64,000 bases of DNA from Knoellia sp031844405 (GCA_031844405.1 JAUZVC010000001.1:1550001-1614000); one strand, 5' to 3'; counted from the first letter of the stretch, positions 40,420 through 48,625 are shown. Numbers and translations: made by a program. The notes: a model not told the origin generated them from the letters alone.

Positions 40420-41172
40420 ATGGCAGCGCGACCGCGTCGGCCCGTCATCGGGGTCACGTCCTACGTCGAACCCGTGGTGCGCGGTGACTGGACCGACCAG
40501 CACAGCGCCGTCCTTCCGCACGGCTACGTCGAGCACCTCGAGCGAGCCGGCGCGCTCGTCGTCGTCCTCCCGCCGCGGGTGGACGCCGACAACGACCTCG
40601 TCGGATCGGTCCTCTCGCGCCTGGACGGCGTCGTCGTCGCCGGCGGTGCCGACGTCGAGCCCAGCCGGTATGCCGCCCTCCCGCACGAGAGCGTGCAGGA
40701 CCCCCGACCCGACCGCGACGCCTTCGAGCTCGCGGTCGCGCGGGTGACGGCCCGCACGGGCATGCCGCTGCTCGGGATCTGCCGCGGCATGCAGGTCATG
40801 GCCGTGGCGGGAGGCGGCACGCTCGAGCAGCACCTGCCCGATCGGGTCGGCCACACGGCGCACAGCCCGTCGCCGGGTGTCTACGCCTCGCACCACGTCG
40901 CCGCCGTCGAGGGCACGCGGCTCGCGTCGGTCCTCGGCACGGACGTCCTCGACGTCCCGACCTACCACCACCAGGCCGTCGCGACCCACCCCGGCTACGT
41001 GCCGGCCGCGTGGCACGAGGACGGCACGCTCGAGGCGATGGAGGACCCGGAGCAGGCGTTCCGGCTCGGCGTCCAGTGGCACCCGGAGGCCGGTGACGAC
41101 GGCCGGCTCTTCGACGCGTTGGTGGACGCGTGCCGGAACTTCCGGGCAGTTGGGGTGACACTGGAGCGGTGA
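40420..41172 (+). CDS. PuuD-type gamma-glutamyl amide hydrolase (class I GATase fold)
   Basis: A 250-residue peptidase C26/PuuD-type hydrolase. The nucleophilic Cys is in LLGICRGMQVMAVAGGGTLE near residue 121; the catalytic His-Glu pair is in LGVQWHPEAGDDG near 220. VDSYH-type region appears as LDVPTYHHQAVATHPGYVPA. It cleaves the gamma-glutamyl bond in the last step, returning glutamate and the oxidised product (GABA in Puu, glycine if the substrate was ethanolamine). It starts 5 bp after the SDR gene and overlaps the MBL gene by GTGA. Confidence 0.9.
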   Translation: MAARPRRPVIGVTSYVEPVVRGDWTDQHSAVLPHGYVEHLERAGALVVVLPPRVDADNDLVGSVLSRLDGVVVAGGADVEPSRYAALPHESVQDPRPDRDAFELAVARVTARTGMPLLGICRGMQVMAVAGGGTLEQHLPDRVGHTAHSPSPGVYASHHVAAVEGTRLASVLGTDVLDVPTYHHQAVATHPGYVPAAWHEDGTLEAMEDPEQAFRLGVQWHPEAGDDGRLFDALVDACRNFRAVGVTLER

Positions 41173-42278
41173 GAGTTCCCGGACTGGCAGTGGCGGCAGG
41201 TGGCGTCGGCCTCGCGGCATGGCTCGTGAAGGCCGGCCGCCCGATCCCCGAGGCGATGGGCGGACGTGCCACGGGGTCGCGGGCCGCGCGGATGGCTGCG
41301 TCGCCGGAGTGGTCGAACGGCCGCTTCCACAACCAGCAGCTGCGCTTCGAGCCCTCCTCGCGCACGCTCGCGGCGAGCGTCAAGGAGCTCGTCGCCGGGC
41401 GGCAGGAACGCCACCCGGTCGGCGACGTCCCGCTCGTTCGCGAGCCGCTCGACGCCCGCCCGGACGGGACCCACGTCACGTGGCTCGGGCACTCGACGGT
41501 GCTCGTCCAGGTCGACGGCGCCGCCGTCCTCCTCGACCCCGTGTGGAGCGAGCGGTGCTCGCCCTCGCAGCAGGTCGGCCCCAAGCGGCTGCACCCGGCG
41601 CCCGTCGCGCTGCGCGACCTGCCGCCGATCGACGCCGTCGTCATCTCGCACGACCACTACGACCACCTCGACATGGACTCGGTCAAGGAGATCGCGGACC
41701 TGTGGCCCGAGGCCCGGTTCGTCGTGCCGCTCGGCGTCGGGGCCCACCTCGAGAAGTGGGGCGTCCCCGCCGAGCGCACCGACGAGCTCGACTGGCACGA
41801 GGACACCAAGGTCGCCGGGGTCCGTCTCGTCGCGACCCCCGCGCAGCACTTCTCAGGTCGCGGGCTCTCGCGTGACGGGACGCTGTGGGCCTCGTGGGTC
41901 CTCGAGGGCGAGACCGGCAAGGTCTTCTACTCGGGCGACACCGGCTACTTCATCGGGTTCGCGCAGGTCGGTGAGCGCTACGGCCCGTTCGACATCGCCC
42001 TCGTCCAGGTGGGCGCCTATGACGACGGCTGGCCGACGATCCACATGACGCCGGAGCACGGCGTCGAGGCGGCCGCCGACGTCGGCGCGCCGGTCATGGT
42101 GCCGGTGCACTGGGCCACGTTCAACCTCGCCTTCCACCCGTGGGGCGAGCCGGTCGAGCGCGTCCTCGTCGAAGCGGAGCGGCGCGGCGTCGACGTCGTC
42201 GTCCCGCGACCGGGTGAGCGGCTCGACGTCTCCGCGCTGCCGACCGAGCCGACCTACTGGTGGCGCTCCGTCACGTGA
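41169..42278 (+). CDS. MBL-fold metal-dependent hydrolase (UlaG/NAPE-PLD-like)
   Basis: A 369-residue metallo-beta-lactamase-fold protein. The metal motif is VVISHDHYDHLDMDSVKEI near residue 160; further ligands are in YSGDTGYFIGF and VPVHWATFNLAFHPWGEP. THVTWLGHSTVLVQVDGAAV then LLDPVWSERCSP is typical of the N-acyl-phosphatidylethanolamine phospholipase D-like group. Translation is coupled to the upstream hydrolase gene (GTGA). NAPE-PLD relatives release N-acylethanolamines, which is suggestive beside a probable ethanolamine pathway, but the substrate is not proven. The frame is also open to 41130. Confidence 0.85.
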   Translation: MRVPGLAVAAGGVGLAAWLVKAGRPIPEAMGGRATGSRAARMAASPEWSNGRFHNQQLRFEPSSRTLAASVKELVAGRQERHPVGDVPLVREPLDARPDGTHVTWLGHSTVLVQVDGAAVLLDPVWSERCSPSQQVGPKRLHPAPVALRDLPPIDAVVISHDHYDHLDMDSVKEIADLWPEARFVVPLGVGAHLEKWGVPAERTDELDWHEDTKVAGVRLVATPAQHFSGRGLSRDGTLWASWVLEGETGKVFYSGDTGYFIGFAQVGERYGPFDIALVQVGAYDDGWPTIHMTPEHGVEAAADVGAPVMVPVHWATFNLAFHPWGEPVERVLVEAERRGVDVVVPRPGERLDVSALPTEPTYWWRSVT

Positions 42279-42321
42279 AACCCGCTCGTGCCAAGGGCCC
42301 GGCGCTGGTTGACTTCACGCG

Positions 42322-43047
42322 ATGAGTGACGCACCCGGCTTCTACGAGCACCTGACCTTCAACGCGCCCCTCTCGGACGCCCGAGCCGACGCGCTCGCCT
42401 CGCGACTGGCCGCTCGCTCGCCGAGTGACGTCCTCGACCTCGGGTGCGGGTGGGGGGAGCTGCTCGTCCGGGTCGTCGACCGCGCGCCAGGTGCCCACGG
42501 TCTCGGCGTCGACACCGACGAGCGCCACCTCGACCGCGGCCGGGCCCGCGCTGCCGGGCTCGGCCTCGCTGAGCGCGTCACCTTCGAGAACCGGCCCGCC
42601 GCCGAGGTCACCGAGCCCGCCGACGTCGTGGTCTGCATCGGCTCCTCGCACGCGTTCGGGGAGTCGGTGGCCGACGCGCTGCCCGCGCTGCAGCGGCTCG
42701 TCCGGCCCGGGGGCTGCCTCGTCCTCGGCGAGGGGACGTGGGAGGTGCGTGGCCCGAGCGAGCCACACCGCGTCTGGGACGACGTGGTCGCCCTGCCGTC
42801 CGTCGCCGCGCTCACCGACGTCGCCGTCGCCACCGGCTACCGGCCGCTGTGGATCGAGACGGCGAGTGAGGACGAGCTCTTCGCCTTCGAGTCGGGCTAT
42901 CTCGCCGACCTCGAGGAGTGGCTCCTCCACCACGACGACGCGGAGGTCCGCGCCCGCGCGGACGAGCACCGCACGCGGTGGCTCCACGGCTACCGCAACG
43001 CCTTCGGGTTCGCCTACCTCACGCTCGGGGTGCCCACGTACTCCTGA
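42322..43047 (+). CDS. SAM-dependent methyltransferase (class I)
   Basis: A 241-residue class I methyltransferase. Motif I is DVLDLGCGWGELLVRVVDRA near residue 36; GVDTDERHLDRGRARAA is motif post-I; VVCIGSSHAFGESVADAL and PGGCLVLGEGTWE are motifs II-III. The family resembles the SAM-dependent enzymes annotated as cyclopropane-/UbiE-like but lacks a specifying domain. It stands 43 bp after the MBL gene and may be unrelated to the cluster. Substrate unknown. Confidence 0.82.
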   Translation: MSDAPGFYEHLTFNAPLSDARADALASRLAARSPSDVLDLGCGWGELLVRVVDRAPGAHGLGVDTDERHLDRGRARAAGLGLAERVTFENRPAAEVTEPADVVVCIGSSHAFGESVADALPALQRLVRPGGCLVLGEGTWEVRGPSEPHRVWDDVVALPSVAALTDVAVATGYRPLWIETASEDELFAFESGYLADLEEWLLHHDDAEVRARADEHRTRWLHGYRNAFGFAYLTLGVPTYS

Positions 43048-43175
43048 CGCCCACCTCCCGCCGTCCACAGGCCCGGAGCCCGTATGCCGTCGTCCACAGC
43101 GTCGCTCGAGCGCGCGCGTCGGCGTCGTCCGCCGATGCGATGCTGGACGCTCACCAGGACCAGCCGGGGGGAGAC

Positions 43176-44507
43176 ATGGACAACAGCACGGAGACCGATC
43201 TCGTCGCGCTCGCGGTCCGGGCACTGGGCGCAGGTCGAGCCCGCGCCTTCGACGACGTCACCGTGGCGCTGGCACAGCGCTGCGACAGCCCGGAGGGCGC
43301 GCGCTCGGTGACCAGCGCGGTGGTCGAGTCACTCCGTGCCGCGACGACGGGCGCGTGGGAGCGCGGGTGGCAGCCCGCCGACGTCCACCGGATGGCCGCG
43401 CGCGGACTCGCCACGGACGAGCAGGCAGTCGTCCTCGACGTCGTGTCCGACGAGCTCGGTCGCTACGCCCCCACCACGGTCGACCCGCACTGGTGGTCGC
43501 AGCTCGAGGCGCTGGGGGCCCGAGTGTGGTGGCCCGCCTCGCTGTCCTGGCTCGAGGCGCGACGCCGGCGCGGCACCGACTGGCTCACCCTCGTGACGAC
43601 CGCCCTCACGGTCCTGCACCTCGTGCAGACCCTGCCGGGCATCGAGCGCCTGTCCCCGCTGCCCGGCACGGCGACGCCGACGGCGGCCAGGTCGTCGGCG
43701 TCGGGACCGACGGCTTCCGGTGCCGGGGGATTCGGGGCTGGGGGATCCGGGGCCGGCGCACCCGCGTCGGGTCACGCGGACTCCCGGGTCCTCGAGCGTG
43801 TCCGCATGCTGCTCGCCAAGGCCGAGTCGACGACCTTCGAGGCCGAGGCCGAGACCTTCACTGCCGGCGCCCAGGCCCTCATGTCACGACACAGCATCGA
43901 CGTGGCCCTCCTGTCCGAGCGTGACGCCGGCGCGGGTGAGGGTGCGCCGCGGGGGCGGCGGATCGGCATCGAGACTCCCTATGACGGACCCAAGGCATCG
44001 CTCCTCACCGCCGTGGCGGCGGCCAACTCCTGCCGCATGGTGTGGACGAGGGCGCTGGGCTTCGGCACGGTCGTGGGCTTCGAGAGCGACCTCGAGTCGG
44101 TCGAGCTGCTCTTCACCTCCCTGCTCGTGCAGGCCAACTCCCGGATGCTGGCCGAGGGGTCGCGCGCCGACCAGCGGGGGCGCAGCCGGACGAGGGCATT
44201 CCGGTCCTCCTTCCTCACCGCCTACGCGCAGCGCATCGGTGAGCGGCTGCGGGAGGTCCGCGACGCCGAGACGGAGGCGGCCGCACCGGGGGCGAGGACG
44301 CACGGGCAGGAGCTCGTCCCGCTGCTCGCGGCCCGGACCGAGAAGGTCGAGGCGACGGTGGGCGAGTGGTTCCCCACGGTGCGCACGAGGTCGGCGGGTT
44401 CGGTGCGGGACGCCGAGGGGTGGCACGTCGGCCGGGCGGCAGCGGACCGCGCGAGCCTCGACGGGGGCGCGGTGCGTGCGGGCGTGGGTCGGCGCCGGCG
44501 CGGTTGA
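43176..44507 (+). CDS. DUF2786-domain protein
   Basis: A 443-residue protein with DUF2786 near residues 205-245 (ERVRMLLAKAESTTFEAEAE then TFTAGAQALMSRHSID). A helical N-terminal half and a Gly/Ser/Ala-rich linker (about 170-200) precede it. A C-terminal region (LLFTSLLVQANSRMLAEGSR, RAFRSSFLTAYAQRIGERLR) is the companion domain usually found with DUF2786. No function is assigned to the family. The ATG at 43176 is preceded by GGGGGGAG; the frame is open much further upstream but overlaps the methyltransferase. Confidence 0.8.
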   Translation: MDNSTETDLVALAVRALGAGRARAFDDVTVALAQRCDSPEGARSVTSAVVESLRAATTGAWERGWQPADVHRMAARGLATDEQAVVLDVVSDELGRYAPTTVDPHWWSQLEALGARVWWPASLSWLEARRRRGTDWLTLVTTALTVLHLVQTLPGIERLSPLPGTATPTAARSSASGPTASGAGGFGAGGSGAGAPASGHADSRVLERVRMLLAKAESTTFEAEAETFTAGAQALMSRHSIDVALLSERDAGAGEGAPRGRRIGIETPYDGPKASLLTAVAAANSCRMVWTRALGFGTVVGFESDLESVELLFTSLLVQANSRMLAEGSRADQRGRSRTRAFRSSFLTAYAQRIGERLREVRDAETEAAAPGARTHGQELVPLLAARTEKVEATVGEWFPTVRTRSAGSVRDAEGWHVGRAAADRASLDGGAVRAGVGRRRRG

Positions 44508-44527
44508 CGTCGGGTGCCGGCGACGCC

Positions 44528-44584
44528 GGTCCCTCTCCGCCGAATAGGTCCCTCTCCGTCGCACGGGTGCCTCGGCGTCGGTCG
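44528..44584. repeat. Three tandem 19-bp repeats
   Basis: Units begin at 44528, 44547 and 44566: GGTCCCTCTCCGCCG plus 4 bp, GGTCCCTCTCCGTCG plus 4 bp, and a diverged GGTGCCTCGGCGTCG plus 4 bp. They lie in the short gap between the convergent DUF2786 and YdeI-like genes. Confidence 0.7.
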
Positions 44585-44604
44585 GTCCGAGGCCAGGGGC
44601 CCCC

Positions 44605-44766
44605 TCAGCGCGTGAGGCCCTCGCGCACCATCTCGACGGTCTTCGCGACCCGGTCGGCCCGGGTCCGCTCGCGCCTGGCGTCGGTGACCCAGCGGACGTA
44701 CTCCTTGCGGTGCGAGTACGCCATCGCCTCGAACGCCTGCGCCGCGGCGGGATCCGCGGACGGCAT
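44605..44766 (-). CDS. Short YdeI/OmpD-associated C-terminal-domain protein
   Basis: A 53-residue ORF from the ATG at 44766: MPSADPAAAQAFEAMAYSHR then KEYVRWVTDARRERTRADRV, AKTVEMVREGLTR. This matches the C-terminal segment of YdeI/OmpD-associated (bacteriocin-protection) proteins, which are normally about 150-200 residues. The frame remains open upstream to 44877 but the added residues are low-complexity and overlap a strong inverted repeat (44791-44826). It may be a stand-alone short member or a decayed remnant. Confidence 0.6.
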   Translation of the reverse strand: MPSADPAAAQAFEAMAYSHRKEYVRWVTDARRERTRADRVAKTVEMVREGLTR

Positions 44767-44790
44767 ACGTCGCAAGGTCCCGACCCGACT

Positions 44791-44826
44791 GGAGGATCGC
44801 GGGGACCCGGGCGCCGCGGATCCTCC
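44791..44826. repeat. Inverted repeat upstream of the cimA leader
   Basis: GGAGGATCGCGG (44791-44802) and CCGCGGATCCTCC (44814-44826) pair with one bulged base around an 11-nt loop. It lies between the short YdeI-like gene and the cimA leader peptide, and could end an upstream transcript or act as an operator. Confidence 0.5.
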
Positions 44827-44906
44827 ACCCGAGCCGCGCAACACCACTGCGCCCGGGATATGGACGGTCCTTCCCACATGCTGGCCCCGCGTGCCACGCT
44901 TCCCCC

Positions 44907-45004
44907 GTGACTCCCATGAGCGTGGCCACCGCCACCGTCATTATCGACTAGCGCGACGAACACCCGTTCGTCGCGCAGACCTCCCACACCCGGGGGGTCT
45001 TTTT
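44907..45004 (+). promoter_or_regulatory. cimA leader: Val-Ile-Ile leader peptide and attenuator
   Basis: A leader ORF (44907 GTG or 44916 ATG to TAG 44949-44951) is followed at once by a perfect 11-bp hairpin (44951-44961 with 44966-44976). A terminator with an 8-bp stem (44978-44985 with 44992-44999) and five T (45000-45004) comes next, about 145 bp before cimA. This is the layout of amino-acid attenuation, with isoleucine, the product of the CimA route, as the natural signal. Which arms form the antiterminator is not clear by eye. Confidence 0.75.
44916..44951 (+). CDS. cimA leader peptide
   Basis: An 11-residue ORF, MSVATATVIID (14 residues if begun at the GTG at 44907: MTPMSVATATVIID). 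GTC-ATT-ATC codons stand four to two codons before the stop. ATT is rare in these genes, which would increase ribosome pausing when Ile-tRNA is short. Support is positional: directly before the hairpin and T-run. Confidence 0.65.
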   Translation: MSVATATVIID

Positions 45005-45148
45005 CGTGTGGTCGACGACGGGGAGCCGGAGTCGCCCCGCGGAGGGGTCCGGCAGCTCCACCCATGGCCGCCGGGCAGCACGCGCCGGTCGAGGGCGACA
45101 CTGGGACACGCGAACGCACGACACGAGAACGATCGAGGCGAGACACGA

Positions 45149-46777
45149 ATGAGCGACCTGCACGTCTACGACACCACCCTGCGCGATGGTGCCCAGCAGG
45201 AGGGGCTCAACCTCTCGGTGGCCGACAAGCTCACCATCGCGTCGCACCTCGACGAGCTCGGCGTGGGGTTCATCGAAGGTGGCTGGCCCGGGGCGAACCC
45301 GAAGGACACCGAGTTCTTCGCCCGGGCCGCCACCGACCTCACCCTCAAGAACGCGACGCTCGCGGCGTTCGGCGCGACGCGACGGGCCGGGGGTGCCGCC
45401 TCGACCGACCCGCTCGTGCGCGCGCTGCTCGACAGCCAGGCACCGGTCGTCACCCTCGTCGCGAAGTCGCACGTCGGCCACGTCGAGCGCGCGCTGCGCA
45501 CGACGAAGGCCGAGAACCTCGACATGATCCGCGACACCGTTTCGTTCCTCCGGGGCGAGGGGCGGCGCGTCTTCGTCGACGCGGAGCACTTCTTCGACGG
45601 GTATGCCGTCGACCGCGCCTACGCGATCGAGGCGCTGCGTGCGGTCTTCGAGTCCGGTGGTGAGGTCGCCGCGCTCTGCGACACCAACGGCGGCATGCTG
45701 CCGGGTCAGGTGTGGGACGTCGTCACCGACGTCACCGCCGCCCTCGGGCTCGGCTCCGGCCCGGACGGCGGGGCCACCGGCGACGCCCGACTCGGCATCC
45801 ACTGCCACAACGACACCGGCTGCGCCGTCGCCAACTCGATGGCCGCCGTCGACGCCGGCGCGACCCACGTCCAGGGGACGATCAACGGCTACGGCGAGCG
45901 CACCGGCAACGCCAACCTCGTCACCGTCGTCGCCAACCTCCAGCTCAAGGTCGGGCAGCAGGTGATGGAGCCTCATCGACTGCAGGAGGCGACGCGGATC
46001 AGCCACGCCATCAGCGAGATCACCAACGTGCCCGCCTACAGCCGCCAGCCCTACACCGGCGCGAGCGCCTTCGCGCACAAGGCAGGGCTGCACGCGAGCG
46101 CGATCAAGGTCGACCCCGACCTCTACCAGCACCTCGACCCCAAGCACGTCGGCAACGACATGCGGATGCTCATCTCCGACATGGCCGGTCGCGCCTCGGT
46201 CGAGCTCAAGGCTCGTGAGCTCGGGCTCGACCTCGACCCGCTCAACGACGAGGACAGCGCCCTCGTGCAGCGCGTCCTCGCCACGGTCAAGGACCTCGAG
46301 CTGCGCGGCTACACCTTCGACGCCGCCGACGCCAGCTTCGAGCTGCTGCTGCGACGCGAGATCGCGGGTGCGCTGCCCGACTTCTTCGAGGTCGAGTCGT
46401 GGCGGGTCATCACCGACAGCCAGTCCTCCGGCGCCGCCCTGTCCGAGGCCACGGTCAAGCTCACCGCCGGCGGCAAGCGGGTGCTGCGCACGGGTGAGGG
46501 CAACGGACCGGTCAACGCGCTCGACCACGCCCTCCGGCTCGCGCTCGCGACGGCATACCCCGAGATCGAGCACCTCGAGCTCATCGACTACCGCGTCCGC
46601 ATCCTCGACGCCGCCCACGGCACCGACGCCGTGACACGGGTGCTCATCGAGACGAGCGACGGAGAGACGACGTGGGAGACGATCGGCGTCGCGGCCAACA
46701 TCCTCGAGGCGAGCTGGATGGCCCTCGTCGAGAGCGTCACCTACGGCCTGCTCCGCGCGGGAGTGCCTGCTCGCTGA
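45149..46777 (+). CDS. cimA: (R)-citramalate synthase
   Basis: A 542-residue HMGL-like/isopropylmalate-synthase-family enzyme of the CimA type. HVYDTTLRDGAQQEGLNLSV and GVGFIEGGWPGANPKDTEFF at the N-terminus distinguish it from LeuA. Active-site LGIHCHNDTGCAVANSMAAV then GATHVQGTINGYGERTGNAN follow. The C-terminal LeuA-dimer regulatory domain (about 400-542) is present. It condenses pyruvate and acetyl-CoA, giving a threonine-independent route to 2-ketobutyrate and isoleucine via LeuCD and LeuB, both in this window. The upstream attenuator supports that role. Confidence 0.93.
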   Translation: MSDLHVYDTTLRDGAQQEGLNLSVADKLTIASHLDELGVGFIEGGWPGANPKDTEFFARAATDLTLKNATLAAFGATRRAGGAASTDPLVRALLDSQAPVVTLVAKSHVGHVERALRTTKAENLDMIRDTVSFLRGEGRRVFVDAEHFFDGYAVDRAYAIEALRAVFESGGEVAALCDTNGGMLPGQVWDVVTDVTAALGLGSGPDGGATGDARLGIHCHNDTGCAVANSMAAVDAGATHVQGTINGYGERTGNANLVTVVANLQLKVGQQVMEPHRLQEATRISHAISEITNVPAYSRQPYTGASAFAHKAGLHASAIKVDPDLYQHLDPKHVGNDMRMLISDMAGRASVELKARELGLDLDPLNDEDSALVQRVLATVKDLELRGYTFDAADASFELLLRREIAGALPDFFEVESWRVITDSQSSGAALSEATVKLTAGGKRVLRTGEGNGPVNALDHALRLALATAYPEIEHLELIDYRVRILDAAHGTDAVTRVLIETSDGETTWETIGVAANILEASWMALVESVTYGLLRAGVPAR

Positions 46778-46793
46778 CCTCCCAGCAGGTCGC

Positions 46794-46821
46794 TCGCCGG
46801 CGGGGGGAGTCCTCCCCGGCG
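46794..46821 (+). terminator. Probable terminator hairpin after cimA
   Basis: CGCCGG with GGGGGGAG pairs with CTCCCC and CGGCG around a 2-4-nt loop, 17 bp after the cimA stop. GC-rich stem, no T-run. Confidence 0.5.
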
Positions 46822-46909
46822 CGAAGTGCTGCGCCACCGCACGCGGCGTCCTAGCCTCGGTCCGGGGGGTCGACCGGCCCCACGACCGGGCACGGAGGGG
46901 ATCCACAGC

Positions 46910-48118
46910 ATGAGCACACGACCAGGAACACGCACGCGCGACCTCGCCAAGGTCGTGCTCGCGGCCACGGCAGCGGCCGTCACCATCGGTGTCGCCGGAG
47001 CGGGCGCCGCACACGCGGCGAACGCCATCTCGACGTCGGGCTTCAACCTCACCCGCTCGAGCACGTCGACGTCGGTGCTCGGGGCGCTCGACACCGCCCT
47101 GCCCAACGTCAGCCTCGACACCGTCGCCGCGGACGCCAACCGCGTCGGCCCGACGGGCTCGTCGTGCACCTCGGTGCTCCCGAACGTCACGAAGAAGTAC
47201 TGCTGGGCGAGCGACGACAACAACACCGAGCAGTGGTACGCGCAGGGCGTGTCGAGCACCTACGACGCCTACGGTGGCGCGGGCACGACGGCCGGTGGCC
47301 GGTCGCTGCTCGCCACGTCCTGGTACGACCACGACGGCGGCACCGACAAGGGTGCGCGTGTCTCGCTGCTCGACCGCGCGAACGCGAAGTACCGCCACGT
47401 CCTGCTCGCCGTCCCGACGGGCACGTCGTCGTCGCCGTCGTTCACGATCGCGAACACCCACGCAGGAGGCCTCGCCTGGTACGGCCGCTACCTCTACGTC
47501 GCCGACACCACCGGCATCCGGGTCTTCGACATGGCCCGCATGTGGCGCGTCGACACCGCCATCACCGGGTCGATCGGCCGCACGTCCTCGGGCTACGGCG
47601 CCTACGGCTACAAGTACGTCGCACCCCAGGTCCACCGCTACGCGCGCCAGGGGACCTTCCGCTACTCGTCGGTGGCCATCGACCGCACGACGTCCCCGGA
47701 CACGCTCGTCGCGACGGAGTACCGCAAGCCGGGCGACACCTCACAGGCGTCGCCGCGGACCGTGCGCTACAACCTCAACGAGTCCACCAAGCTCCTCGTT
47801 GAGAACTCCTCGAAGGTGGCCGGAGCCGACGGCGCGTGGAACATCGGCGTCGACAGCCTCCAGGGTGGCGTCTTCGTCAGCGGGCGCCTCTACCTCAGCC
47901 AGAGCGACGGCGGCCCGACCGGTGGCACCGACAACGACCGCGGCGACCTGTACCGATACACGCCCTCGTCGGGCTCGCTCGTCCGCTGGGCCAACCACCT
48001 GCCCATCGGCACCGAGGACTTCAGCCACTGGGGTGGCCGCGGTGAGCTGTGGACCACCGCGGAGTACCCGACGCTGCGCGGGCTCTATGCGCTGGACCTG
48101 GGCGCGTACAACGGCTGA
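46910..48118 (+). CDS. Secreted protein of unknown function, beta-propeller-like
   Basis: A 402-residue exported protein. The Sec signal is DLAKVVLAATAAAVTIGVAG then AGAAHA, cleaved near residue 36. The mature part is rich in beta-strand/turn repeats (HAGGLAWYGRYLYVADTTGI, GGVFVSGRLYLSQSDGGPTG, WGGRGELWTTAEYPTLRGLY), suggesting a propeller, and has two Cys in SSCTSVLP and KKYCWASDD. Similar secreted proteins occur in Streptomyces without assigned activity. GGAGGGG lies upstream of the ATG and a TAGCCT -10-like box at 46852. Monocistronic. Confidence 0.75.
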   Translation: MSTRPGTRTRDLAKVVLAATAAAVTIGVAGAGAAHAANAISTSGFNLTRSSTSTSVLGALDTALPNVSLDTVAADANRVGPTGSSCTSVLPNVTKKYCWASDDNNTEQWYAQGVSSTYDAYGGAGTTAGGRSLLATSWYDHDGGTDKGARVSLLDRANAKYRHVLLAVPTGTSSSPSFTIANTHAGGLAWYGRYLYVADTTGIRVFDMARMWRVDTAITGSIGRTSSGYGAYGYKYVAPQVHRYARQGTFRYSSVAIDRTTSPDTLVATEYRKPGDTSQASPRTVRYNLNESTKLLVENSSKVAGADGAWNIGVDSLQGGVFVSGRLYLSQSDGGPTGGTDNDRGDLYRYTPSSGSLVRWANHLPIGTEDFSHWGGRGELWTTAEYPTLRGLYALDLGAYNG

Positions 48119-48138
48119 CCGTCGGCCGTGGTGAGACC

Positions 48139-48603
48139 ATGGCCGGCATGAACGGACCGGGCGGCAACCTCGTGGTGCGGCCCGGTCCGGGCCTGCCCGG
48201 CGGACTCGTCCTCGACGCCTCCGAGCTCGTCGAGCGCTTCAGCCGCGCCTCTGGTCCCGGGGGCCAGGGCGTCAACACGACCGACAGCCGGGTCGAGCTC
48301 GAGTTCGACCCGGCGTCGTCGACCTCGCTGTCGGCGACCCAGGCGGCACGGGTCGTCGAGGTGCTCGCCGACTCCCTTGTGAGGGGCCGGGTCGTCGTCG
48401 TCGCGTCCGAACACCGCTCGCAGCTGCGCAACCGGGCAGCCGCCCGCGAGCGGCTGGCCGCCCTGCTGCGCGAGGCCCTTGCACCGCCGCCGCCACCGCG
48501 TCGACCCACTCGGCCGACCAAGGGCTCGCAGCGTCGCCGCCTCGAGACGAAGCGGCGACGCGGCGAGCTCAAGTCGGGCCGGGGGAGGCTCGGCCCGGAG
48601 TGA
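48139..48603 (+). CDS. arfB: ArfB/YaeJ-type peptidyl-tRNA hydrolase (ribosome rescue)
   Basis: A 154-residue RF-1-like domain protein. FSRASGPGGQGVNTTDSRVE carries the catalytic GGQ motif, with the usual LEFDPASSTSLS and VVVVASEHRSQLRNRAAARE after it. The basic tail (PTKGSQRRRLETKRRRGEL) is what inserts into the empty mRNA channel of stalled ribosomes in ArfB/ICT1. It lacks codon-recognition domains of RF1/RF2. Start at 48139 or 48148. A stand-alone gene, convergent with the amidase gene. Confidence 0.9.
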   Translation: MAGMNGPGGNLVVRPGPGLPGGLVLDASELVERFSRASGPGGQGVNTTDSRVELEFDPASSTSLSATQAARVVEVLADSLVRGRVVVVASEHRSQLRNRAAARERLAALLREALAPPPPPRRPTRPTKGSQRRRLETKRRRGELKSGRGRLGPE

Positions 48604-48625
48604 CGCCGGGCACCGCGGAGACCCG

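Noticed and set aside
43062..43099. Two CGTCCACAG sequences resembling DnaA boxes
   Set aside because: They match TTGTCCACA imperfectly, there are only two, and there is no origin context such as dnaA, dnaN or gyrB.
44948..47635. Minus-strand open frame of about 900 codons opposite cimA
   Set aside because: Antisense to cimA and the following secreted protein; Val/Asp/Gly/Arg-rich shadow composition with no domain.
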